DNA from: Pegoplata infirma
Taxonomy: Eukaryota > Arthropoda > Insecta > Diptera > Anthomyiidae
DNA: 64,000 nucleotides
NCBI GenBank assembly: GCA_963921195.1
Contig: OY992536.1
Span: 105,302,778 to 105,366,777, forward strand
Reading direction: 5' to 3'
Of this stretch, positions 43,877-53,635 are shown one piece after another. Positions within the stretch are counted from its first letter, which is position 1. The number at the start of each line of letters is the position of its first letter. The notes below the pieces were generated by a model. The model saw only the letters and a program-made list of their open reading frames with translations, had not been told where the DNA came from and made no database searches. A program made the position numbers and the translations under genes.

Positions 43877-44347
43877 TACTGGTAGAAGCTGATAAAATAA
43901 AACAAATTTATATAAAATAAAAAAATTGTAAGGGGACCACCATAAGAAATAAATATAGAGGGTAGGTAGGTGTTATTTATAAACATTGTGTGCAGGATTT
44001 GACCACATTGGCTACCGAAAAGCTCAATTTTTAAAGTTTTTATATATTTTTTTTCGTCCATTAAAATTTTGCAATCAATAAAACTTAATAATTATTAACT
44101 AAATAAAAAAAAAAAAAAATAATAAAAAAAAACAAAAACAAATATACATTTATTGGTAGGCTCATTATTTACACTTCATTAATCATCAACAGCTTAACAA
44201 ATTACAAGGCGGCGCTTAATATTAACACCATTAACACGTATTACAACAGCAACAATGAATGAAGACCCTTTTAATGAAAAAAAAAAAAAAAAACAACAAC
44301 AAAAACAACAACAACTACAACAAATATAAACAATACCAGCATCTAAT
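43877..44347. other. FB-A remnant, then AT-rich DNA with AAC microsatellite
   Basis: 43877-43975 is the remaining FB-A arm (GGTAGAAGCTGATAAAATAA). 44100-44130 is an A-rich run. 44278-44330 is a poly-A and CAACAACAAC-type repeat. No gene is visible. Confidence 0.5.
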
Positions 44348-44935
44348 AAGGGAAGTATCTCAACCCTTATGAACCGATTTGCCTGAAACTTAAAATATAT
44401 ATTAAAGAGACGATTTTAAGGTTGGGGTGTCTCGGCTTATCGGCCATATCGGTGTTTAAAAATTTCGTTGTCCCCTTATGAAACCATGTGGACCTTCGGG
44501 AAAATTTTTATAACTTCCGAACTAACAGGAATATCATCTAGGGCAAAAATACTGGTCGACTTAAATTTAATAAAGATTATTTCTTATCCATATGGAAATC
44601 GTAGGTCTATGTCTTCACATAAGTACCCCCAAAAATTTACACATTTTCCTGAAAAAAATATTTAAATAAGCCGAATTTTTACAAGGTTATGCCATCATTG
44701 GATAGGCATTAAAAAAACCTTTCTTCTCATATGAAAACATCATGTAGTTTCTTAAAAAGAAATGGCTGAAAAATCCAAAAAACGATTTTTTCGCCATTTT
44801 TTGACCCATGTTTTGAACCCCTAAATCCCCGATATGGCCGATAAGCTGAGACACCCCAACCTTAGAATTGTCTCTTTGATATATATTTTAAGTTTCAGAC
44901 AAATCGGTTCATAAGGGTTGAGATACTTCCCTTGT
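44348..44935. mobile_element. Inverted-repeat element with ~105-bp arms
   Basis: GGGAAGTATCTCAACCCTTA at the left is mirrored by TAAGGGTTGAGATACTTCCC at the right. The arms continue through GGTTGGGGTGTCTCGGCTTA and its inverted partner. The central 350 bp is not repeated. Both flanks carry a related word (AATGAAGACCCTTTT at 44257 and AATGAAGACTCTTTT at 45047), which may be fortuitous. Non-coding. Confidence 0.78.
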
Positions 44936-45673
44936 AAGTTCAAAACAACAATATAATTTCTATAAAACAAAAATCAAATCATACTGATCAAAACAAAAAA
45001 AAAGCATCATCATCAGAGCATCATGGTGCCATTAAAATAGCAAGTAATGAAGACTCTTTTGATAAATTTTTAAACACAAAAAATATTATAAAATCAGGTA
45101 TTAACTGAAACTAAAGTGAAGTGTAGACATATTGTATATAGTTATTACACAATAATATCTGTATACACTACCGTTTAGCTATTTCGAACAAACCAGACAA
45201 AAATTTAGGAAATTTTTTCCTTGATATAAATTTTTAATGAATAGTTGCCTTTTAGGGTTAATGTTCTTTTAAAATGATAGTAAATTTTCTAACGTAAAAA
45301 AATATCGACCCTAAAAGGCAACTTTTTCCGACCACGACAATTTCTAAATTCGAAAAAAGCTAAATTTGCTCCACCCTACTGAATATTTTAATAATATTTA
45401 ACTTAATCAATTTGATTTTATAAAAAAATATATATTTTTAAGCTCCTGTCTTGAATTATATTAGGCACATGCAGTAAATTAATCGTTTTAGCGATATTTT
45501 ACTGTATGTAATTGACAAACATTTTCAAAAAATGTTATAAAAATAAATGTTAAATTAATAGAAAATAGCTAATTTGTGTATTGAATAAAAGCATATTGTC
45601 ATTTTTAACCTTAAAAAATGTGTTTGTTTAATTATACAATTAATTTTTGTTTATATGATGATCAAGTTTGTGT

Positions 45674-45686
45674 CTTAAGTCTTTTG
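45674..45686 (+). promoter_or_regulatory. Dispersed CTTAAGTCTTTTG motif, copy 6
   Basis: An exact core within TTTGTGTCTTAAGTCTTTTG, preceded by GATCAAG. Unique DNA. Function unknown. Confidence 0.5.
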
Positions 45687-45808
45687 ATTAAAAAAAATTA
45701 AAACGTTTTTTTGTTGATATGTGAAAGGCTAGACAAACTTTTTCTTGTATGACAAAAAAAAAACATTTCTTCCAATTTTGAACGCCCTGGAAAAATTTTA
45801 TTTTCCTA

Positions 45809-45978
45809 CACTCAAAAAATTTTTTTTGTAAAATTGTCACAAAAAGCCTCGTAAAATAATTTTTTGCTACCTCTTACTTTACGAGAGTCCTAGAAAAAAT
45901 TTGGAGGTAGCAAATAGGAGGTAGCAAAAAATAAGAATAATAAGTTGTTCTTGTAATTTTACAAGTTTTTTTTGAGTG
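45809..45978. mobile_element. TA-target inverted-repeat element, family B copy 2
   Basis: A 170-bp element starting CACTCAAAAAATTTTTTTTG and ending AAGTTTTTTTTGAGTG, with TA on both sides. The interior has GTAAAATTGTCAC and TTGTAATTTTACAAG words. It lies only 9 bp from the extra donor of the recursive splice site. Confidence 0.78.
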
Positions 45979-45984
45979 TATCAT

Positions 45985-46055
45985 TTATACTTACAGCGAC
46001 CACCATTTACATAAATGTAGAATCTAACTTACCTAAAAAAAAAGAAAATAAATAC
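45985..46055 (-). other. Candidate recursive splice site (ratchet point) with downstream donor, second
   Basis: On the minus strand TTTATTTTC followed by nine T and AG|GTAAGT puts the acceptor-donor junction between 46033 and 46032. A second donor GTAAGTAT starts at 45994, leaving a 38-nt potential recursive exon (46032-45995). Both the fused AG|GTAAGT and the downstream GTAAGTATA match the site at 3516 in order, strand and approximate spacing. Two independent occurrences on the same strand in 64 kb make chance less likely than for either alone. I have not computed a probability. Confidence 0.62.
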
Positions 46056-46475
46056 AAATTAGAAAATTTATTAAATAAAAAGAAATTGATTTTTAAGATT
46101 ATTTTAATATACATTCTAAAAAATGTGTGCTAAATCATTACCATAATGTTGATAAACTTGATGTCAAGCACAGCGCAAAAAAAATAAATTTCGATACGAA
46201 AAATGTCTCAGAATCTGAAAATATTTATATACAAAAAATATCTCAGAATCACTAAGTGTTAATGTTATGGTTATATTTGTCCTTTTCAAAGTGTCTGCCG
46301 GTAGTTTTAGTGTTAAAACTAATTCATCCCATAAGACAACATAATATTACCATAAAAATCTTTAAACTAGATAACTATAATTAGTAAAATGCAAGTAATT
46401 TTCACACGATTATTTAAATAAATAAACAAATAAAAATTTTGGAAAAATAAACAAACAAAAAAAAAAAGTTACAAC

Positions 46476-46642
46476 TACAGGTTTGTTGCTTAAGTCTTTT
46501 GTTTTTTGAAGATGGAGCCAAGCAGAAAAACGAAATAATGTTTAAAAAATAATGTAATTATAAACAAAATAACTGTATTAATCTAAAATTACATAATTTA
46601 AAATTAACAATTACAGGTTTGTTGCTTAAGTCTTTTGTTTTT
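46476..46642 (+). promoter_or_regulatory. Two CTTAAGTCTTTTG motifs, copies 7 and 8
   Basis: Two copies, 136 bp apart (46489-46501 and 46625-46637), share 31 identical bases, from TACAGG through TTGTTGCTTAAGTCTTTTG to a run of T (46476-46506 and 46612-46642). The sequence between them is unique and not duplicated. The motif itself, rather than a larger unit, is therefore what is conserved. Confidence 0.6.
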
Positions 46643-47858
46643 GTATAAATATCTCAAGAGAGGGTTTGTTTTCTTGTTTAAATGCTAAATAATATCACAG
46701 TTTAACCTTCATTTTTCTTATTCTTAAACTAATAAATAAATAATATTCTAATAAGCATTTTATAAAGATGCTAAAAATTTGTTAACATTTTAAATAAAAA
46801 CTATTAAAATATCACTTGTTAAGTAGGATAACTTGTCTGTCTTAACATTGAGTATTAACTCTAAATTATTATTAATATCCGTTTATTTTTATCGCTAAAA
46901 TCTAAATATTTCTATTGTTTATATTTTTTTGTTTTGTTTATTATTATGACATGTTTTATGTTAATTAATTTAATGATAAAAGAAATTATCAAATAATTTT
47001 TTTTTTTATAAAAAAAAAAATTATAAAATCGTTAATAAACAAATTAATACCAATAACTTGTTCTAGTGTTATAAAAAAAAGTTGTTAAAAAAATTAAAAA
47101 CAAATTTGCAAATTAAATTTGGGTATTTTTTTCTTTGTTTTGTTTAAAGGCTGTCTTATGCCATCATTCTAGGGTTTAAGATATTAAGAAGATGGGTTTG
47201 AATTATAATTCTATATTCAGTCATTGTTTATTTTAAACAGGCTGACATCAGTAAGACAGCCTTATTTTGTTGTTTTTAATTTTGTTTTAGCAAATTTCTA
47301 AAGAATTTCAAATACATTTTTTGTTGTTTTTTTTAAAGAAAGGTTTTTTATTTCTTAAGAATCTTTCACAGAAAGGTTTATTTATAGCATCGTAAAAAAA
47401 TAATTTATGTTGTTAATGTCAAAACTTCAAAAAATCTCTTTGTCTTATTTCTACACAATATTTAAATATGATCTCATAAATTTTTTTCCAAAAAATATTT
47501 CACAAAACCAAAGAGACTTTGAAAATTTTGTAATAATATGAATATTTTTTTTTTAAACTAAAAGAAAAAATAAAAATTGTTGACTATCAAGAGCTTTAAT
47601 TGATTTTCTATTGTTTAATTTCTTTTAAAAAAAAAAATGGAAAAACAAACTGCTTTTGCGAATTCATAAATAAACTGCAGAATGTAAAATATTGATTGCA
47701 GCAACCGTCTTTCTAGGGAGAGAGGGTGCATTTAAAAAGTTTTTACAAAATTTTAGCTAAAATCAATAGTGAAATCATTCTGAGTTTTTAGTTTATTGTA
47801 AATTCATTGAAATCAAAATAATTTTAACATTAGTAACTGTGCTAGTCGCAAAAATTAA
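46643..47858. other. Unique AT-rich interval
   Basis: No gene or transposon end is recognised. Near 47152-47165 GCTGTCTTATGCC is mirrored imperfectly by AGTAAGACAGCC at 47250-47261. This gives a possible hairpin or the ends of a roughly 120-bp element. Confidence 0.4.
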
Positions 47859-47960
47859 CAAGCTGGGCACCCTGCTGTAAAAGCTAATTCGGGTACGCTG
47901 AATTCAGTTGTGCTAGCCGTTTTGCGAAGTTAGAACTCGTATTCGCGAGTTAAAATGTTA
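47859..47960 (+). repeat. Inverted repeat pair, left member (TTAA-flanked)
   Basis: ACAAGCTGG, GTACGCTGAATTCA, GTGCTA and CTCGTATTCGCGA occur here in order. They recur inverted in the same order at 55780-55861. TTAA stands immediately outside both ends (47856-47859 and 55859-55862). The pair could be the ends of a very large, much-invaded element, or two copies of a small one. Confidence 0.5.
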
Positions 47961-47973
47961 AAGGATATATATG

Positions 47974-48238
47974 GGGCATTCCATCTCAAATCGGACACTT
48001 TAACATTTTTTTTTTTTAGATTTACCTAATTTGTTTACAGTTTTTACTACCCTTCGAAAACTCCTTCGTGGTAAATTTTCAGATTTTTTGATGACCCGTT
48101 CAAAAGATATCGAATTTTTAAAAATTGGTAGTTTGTTCCTTTACTCAAACTTCTTTTACTCATAACTTCTTCAATAAAGGTCCAAATTTCAATTTTTTTT
48201 TCTCAAAATTTTTGTTTTTTTACGTACTTTAAAAAAAA
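47974..48238 (+). mobile_element. Palindromic element FB-A, copy 5 (truncated arm)
   Basis: It runs from GGGGCATTCCATCTCAAATC to TTTTACGTACTTTAAAAAA, then stops where a P-like terminus begins. One arm only. Confidence 0.8.
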
Positions 48239-48345
48239 AACAAGTAAGAAAGCTATATTCGGCTGTGCCGAATCTTTAAATACCCTCCACCAATGTAATG
48301 ATTTAAAAAACAAAAAAGTTTGTTTTATTTATACCTCAAGAAATA
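48239..48345 (+). mobile_element. P/F-group terminus
   Basis: ACAAGTAAGAAAGCTATATT, GGCTGTGCCGAATC and AAATACCCTCCACC form a typical end of the interspersed P/F group. It leads into the 16-bp satellite. The hairpin-prone CGGCTGTGCCG is intact. No other end is found. Confidence 0.55.
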
Positions 48346-48369
48346 AAAAAGTACCAAAAAGTGTACTTC

Positions 48370-49020
48370 CGGTACTTTTAATAAAAGGTACTTTTTATAA
48401 AAGGTACCTTTAATTAAAGGTACTTTTTATAAAAGGTACTTTTTATAAAGGGTACTTTTTATAAAAGGTACTTTTTATAAAAGGTACTATTTTGTAAAAG
48501 GTACTTTTTTCAAAGGGTACTTTTTGTGAGAGGTACTTTTTATAAAAGGTACTTTTTATAAAAGGTACTTTTTATAAAAGGTACTTTTTATAAAAGGTAC
48601 TTTTTATAAAAGGTACTTTTTATAAAAGGTACTTTTTATAAAAGGTACTTTTTATAAAAGGTACTTTTTATAAAAGGTACTTTTTATAAAAGGTACTTTT
48701 TATAAAAGGTACTTTTAATAAAAGGTACTTTTTAAAAAAAATTTACTTTTTATAAAAGGTACTTTTTATAAAAGGTACTATTTTATAAAAGGTACTTTTT
48801 TCAAAAGGTACTTTTTGTGAGAGGTACTTTTTATAAAAGGTACTTTTTATAAAGGGTAGTTTTTATAAAAGGTACTTTTGTAATTGGTACTTTTTATAAA
48901 AAGTTATTTTATAAAAGGTACTTTTTATAAAAGGTATTTTTTATAAAAGGTACTTTTTATAAAAGGAACTTTTTATAAAGGAACCTTTTATAAAAGGTAC
49001 TTTTTATAAAAGGTACTTTT
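48370..49020. repeat. 16-bp satellite (GGTACTTTTTATAAAA)
   Basis: About 40 tandem units of GGTACTTTTTATAAAA with occasional variants (CAAAGGGTAC, TGTGAGAGGTAC, ATAAAGGGTAC). A higher-order repeat is hinted at: the variant run containing TGTGAGAGG occurs twice, near 48526 and 48817. The 16-mer contains the near-palindrome TTTTTATAAAA. Confidence 0.92.
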
Positions 49021-49124
49021 TGAAAACGCTACAGAATTTTCGGAAAGAACTTGTTCTAGAATGTTTTATTTTATCCTTTATCTTACATTCAAAATTTTAA
49101 GTTTGAATAACTATTATTTCAGTA

Positions 49125-49455
49125 AATAAAAAAAAAATACCAAAAGTACTTTTTTACCCATTAGTGAATCTTTTTTCCGGAAGGTGAACCGACATTGCAA
49201 ATTTCAATTTTCTAGTACCATTATTTAAGGAAATATAAAATGTAACAAAAGTACATATTTTTACCCTACTTACCCTATTAGAAACATCATTCGCAAAAAC
49301 CAAGTCTTAGGTGATCTATATTCCGGGAGGTGAATTTACAGTCCAAATTTCAAGTCTATGTGACAATTTTTTAAGGAAATATAAAAGGTACCAAAAGTAC
49401 AGATTTTTCCCTTTTTACCCCCTTAGAATCAACATTGGAAATAATCCAGCCATAC
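49125..49455 (+). repeat. Two diverged ~170-bp tandem units beside the satellite
   Basis: Landmarks occur twice in order: a GTACATATTTTTACCC-like block, then ATCTATATTCCGGGAGGTGA or its diverged partner TCTTTTTTCCGGAAGGTGAA, then CAAATTTCAA, then AAGGAAATATAAAA and ACCAAAAGTAC. The ACCAAAAGTAC and GTAC words suggest that the adjacent 16-bp satellite grew from this unit. Confidence 0.55.
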
Positions 49456-49467
49456 TGGATCTACATA

Positions 49468-52400
49468 TGGGGCATTCCATGTCAAATCGGACACTTTGAA
49501 TTTTTTTTTTTTTAGATTTACCCAATTTGTTTACAGTTTTTAGTACCCTTCGAAAACTCCTTCGTGGTAAATTTTCAGATTTTTTGATGACCCGTTCAAA
49601 AGATATTGAATTTTTAAAAATTGGTAGTTTGTTCCTTTACTCAAACTTCTTTTACTCATAACTTCTACAATAAAGGTCAAAAATTTCAATTTTTTTTTTC
49701 CAAATTTTTGTGTTTTTACGTACTTTAAAAAAAAAATCCCAAAAAATTCTTAAAAGCGCTTTAGTATGCGATTTTTAAGTTTTAAAATTTAAATCTCATT
49801 TTTAAAAATGTTCGTACTCTTCGATTTTTTTTTATTTTTTTACTATTTTACTATTTTTTAAAATTATTTGAAAAAAATTTATTCTAATTTGCCAATCTTA
49901 AAATCATTTCTACTGCTCCAATAGAGGGGTCATTTATAAGACCGACCCCCATTAATTTTTATGTCTTAACATTTCTTTGGAACAAACTAATAACCTATCT
50001 CCAATTTCTAAAGGGGCTCCCACACAAAACGACATTTTTTAAAATGTGCTCCAACCGCTCTAACTGCCCTAATAGTGCAATTAGAGCAACAAAATGTATG
50101 ACCGACCTACAATATTTTTTTAGTCCAAACATTTTCTCTAAACACACTTACCCTCTATCTCTAAGTGTTAAGGCGGTCCCCATACTTTTTTTTTATTTTT
50201 TGTAAATTTGTTTTATTTAATCAGCTTATACCGGTCCAATGGTACGTCCGAGAGGGGTCATTAGTGAGACCGACCCGCATTTATTTTTACCATGCGCGGG
50301 TACAAGGGGGGGGAAAAAGGGGAAATTTCCCCCCCCAGACCAAATTTCAAAAAGAAAAAAAAAGAAGAAAAAAAAAAAAGAAAAAAAAAGAAAAAGAAAG
50401 GAAAAAGAAAGGAAAAGAAAGAAAAAGAAGAAAGAAGGAAGTTTTCTAAAAAAATTTTCGGAAGGAAAAAAATCTCGAAATCCAAAAATTTTTAATAGCA
50501 AAAAATCTGAAAATTTTTAAAGGAAAAATGTGACTTAATCTGAAAATTTTCTGTGAAAAAATTTCTTGCAATCTTATTATGAATTTTAGTATAAAAAATT
50601 ACTTAGAATATGTTTTTTTTTGTCTAGAAAAATGTAACAGGACTTAGTTTACATAAAAAATGTTTGTCTACTGCATAGGAATAGGAAAAATATTTTAAAA
50701 TCTTAAAAATATTGGTAGTCTAACGTTTGAAAAACTATTTTGGAAAACTTTTTTAGAATGTCTTAGAATCGGTCACAAAATCTGCGACTTTTTTCATAGA
50801 AAAAGGTACAAAAAACTCTAAGATTTTTCGCATCCTCAAACATTTTATTTTTAGGATTTTTGCAGAAGAATTCCCGAATTCTAAAAGTCTCAGAATCTGA
50901 GACTTTTTCTACGGAAGAAAGGTATGAAAACTTGAGACTTATTTATAGGAAAAAAGGTCGCAGAATCTGAGACTTTTTCGAACGGAAAAAGGTTTAAAAA
51001 TCCGAGACTTTTCTATAGGAAGAATCTCTGAATTTGAGACTTATTTGAGGGGAAAAGGTCTCAAAATCTGAATCTTTTTTAAAAAGAAAAAGTTCTCAAA
51101 GTCTGAGACTTTTTATTTTTGAAAAAAAGTCTCAGAAGTTGAAACTTTCTCAATTGGAAGAAGGTCGCAGAATCTGTGACTTTTTCTATAGGAAAAAGGT
51201 GTTAGAATCTAAGACTTTTTCTATAGGGAAAACTTCTCAGAATCTGTGACTTTTTCTTTTGGAAAGAGTCTTAAAATCTCAGACTTTTTCTATATAGGTC
51301 TTTGAATCAGAATGTTAAACTTTTTCTGAAGGAAAAAGTTCTTACAATCTGAGGAAACATTTTTCAGAATCTTTTTCTTTAGGGGAAAAAGTGCCAGAAT
51401 TTTAGATTTTTTTTTATTAAAGAAAAAGCTCTCAGAATCTGAGACATTTTCTATGGCAAAAAGGCCTGAAAGTCTGAGAATTTTTCTTTAGGAATAAGGT
51501 CTCAGAATCTAAAACTTTTTCTTCACAAAAAAGTCTGAGAATATGAGATTTTTTCTATATGAAAAAGGTCTCAGACTTTCTCTATAGAAAAAAGAATCTG
51601 AAATTTTTTTAGTACGAACAAATCTAATAATCTTAGACCTTTTCTATAGGAAAAATATCTCAAAAATGCTTTAAAATATGACACTTTCTCTATCGTAAAA
51701 TTTCTCAGAATCTGAGACCTTTTCTGTGGAAAAAAGTTCTTAGAATCCAAAAATTTTTCTATACGAAAAAACTCTCAGATTCTGAGACATTTTGCGTTAA
51801 GAAAAAGTCTTAGATTCCGAGACATTTGCCCTATAAAAAAAATAATTTTTTCATCATCTGTAGGAAGAATTTCTTCTATTGAAAAGTTCTCAGATTTAGT
51901 TATAGCAAAAAAAAAAATTATCTAAACAAAATACATATGATTATCAAAAACAAACCCCTTTCGGCAAAAACTAATAAATTTTATGATATTATAGCTTTCC
52001 CATATTTTTTTTGCAATTGAAACGTATCCCTGTTTTTGCTCGTCCGAAAAGCATTATGTTTTTTTTCTTTGAAGTAAAATAAAATTTCCCCCCCCAAAGC
52101 CAAAAGCTGTACCCGCCACTGTTTTTACCCTACAACATTTTTTCAAAACATACCTACGCCCTATCTCCGCTGCCTAAGTAGGCTCCCATACAAATAATAG
52201 TTGGAGCAAATTTTATAAAAATGTAACTTTGAATGGAAGTCTACTTAGGGAGTGGAGATAGGGCGTAGGTATGTTTTAAAAAGATGTTGTAGGGTAAAAA
52301 TAAATGGGGGTCGGTCTCACTAATAACCCCTCTCGGACGCACCATTTGACCGGTAGAAGCTGATTAAATAAAACAAATTTACAAAAAATAAAAAAAAATT

Positions 52401-53176
52401 GTATTTGGATCGCCTTAATAGTAAAAGATAGGGTAGGTGTGTTTAGAGAAAATGTTTGGACTAAAAAAATATTGTGGGTCGGTCATACATTTTGTTGCTC
52501 TAAGGGCACTATTAGGGCAGTTAGAGCGGTTGGGGCAAATTTAAAAAAAAATATCATTTTGTGTGGGAGCCCCCTTAGAAATTTGAGATAGGGTTATGGT
52601 TTGTTCCGAAGAAATGTTAAGACGTTAAAATTATTGGGGTCGGTCTTGTAAAAGACCCCTCTACGACGCACCATTGCAGCAGTAGAAATGATTTTAAGAT
52701 TGGAAAATTACAATAACATTTTTTCAAAAAAATTTAAAAAAATAGTAATAATCATTATCCCACAATCCTACTAGGCAAAAAATTTGTAGAATCGATAGAA
52801 GTTTTACACAAAAAAATCAAAGAGTACATACATTTTCAAAAATGAGATTTAAATTTTATAACTTAAAAATCGCATACTAGAGCACTTTTAAGGATTTTTC
52901 TGGATTTTTTTTTTAAAAAGCACGTAAAAAAACAAAAATTTTGAAAAAAAAAAATTGCAAATTGGATCATTATTGAAGAAGTTATGAGTAAAAGAAGTTT
53001 GAGTAAAGGAACAAACTACCAATTTTGAAAAATTCGATATCTTTTGAACGGATCATCAAAAATATCTGAAAATTTACTACGAAGGAGTTTTCGAAGGGTA
53101 CTAAAAACTGTAAACAAATTGGGAAAATCTAAAAAAAAAAATTTTCGAAGAGTCCGATTTGAAATGGAATGCCCCA
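49468..53176. mobile_element. Palindromic element FB-A, copy 6, split by a hAT-like element
   Basis: The left arm is 49468-50291, starting GGGGCATTCCATGTCAAATC. The right arm is 52122-53176, ending GAAATGGAATGCCCC. The break falls inside ATTTATTTTTACCCTACAAC, which is intact in copy 1 (17956-17975). This proves the insertion of 50292-52121. Arms are about 0.8-1.05 kb. Non-coding. Confidence 0.88.
50292..52121 (+). mobile_element. hAT-like 1.83-kb element built of satellite-like repeats
   Basis: The left end ATGCGCGGGTACAAGGGGGG and the right end read inward (CAGTGGCGGGTACAGC) are imperfect inverted repeats, both followed by a G-run. TTTTTACC flanks both sides (50284-50291 and 52122-52129), an 8-bp duplication as in hAT elements. 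The left 150 bp is a purine tract of A with scattered G. From about 50560 to 51900 the body is a degraded array of the 35-bp unit (AGAATCTGAGACTTTTTCTA). It has no transposase. The long lysine-rich frames over 50239-50520 come from the purine tract. Confidence 0.8.
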
Positions 53177-53635
53177 TATATATATATGGTCCTCTAACTC
53201 CTATTGGAGCATAGTGCGCCAATAACAGCTGATCGCCAGCTGATTAAAGGATAGGTTCTATAAAAATTAAATTAAATTTTTATGCTTTTGGGATAGTTTT
53301 TAAAAAAAAATTTAGAAAATGCATTATTTTTTTTTTAAGCGAAAAAACTTTTCCGCGAAAATTTTTTTTTTTTCGGAAAATTTTGTGTCTGTAATGTATC
53401 GTATTCTGCCAATTTTCATAAATTAATAGCAAAATAAAAAAAAAATTAAAAAAAAAAATTCGCGAAAAAAAAATTCCGCGAATATTTTTTTTTGTATATT
53501 CAATAGAGTTTTGATGATAAAAATTCAGCAATTGTCTAAATATTATAAATTTTTTTAATTAAATTAAAAAAAAAAAAAAAAATCGCGAATATCGCTAATA
53601 CATACGCTAACTTTGAAAAAAAAAAACTGATATTA
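53177..53635. other. AT-rich spacer
   Basis: 53225-53240 holds CAGCTGATCGCCAGCTG, a short dyad. 53300-53500 is A- and T-run low complexity with GCGAAAA words. 53583-53620 (ATCGCGAATATCGCTAATAC, then ACGCTAACTTTGAA) resembles the repeat end at 55785-55810 in the same orientation. No gene is visible. Confidence 0.45.

Noticed and set aside
50226..50520. Lysine-rich and phenylalanine/serine-rich open frames of about 90 codons
   Set aside because: They are translations of a purine-rich tract at the left end of a hAT-like element, present in several frames on both strands.
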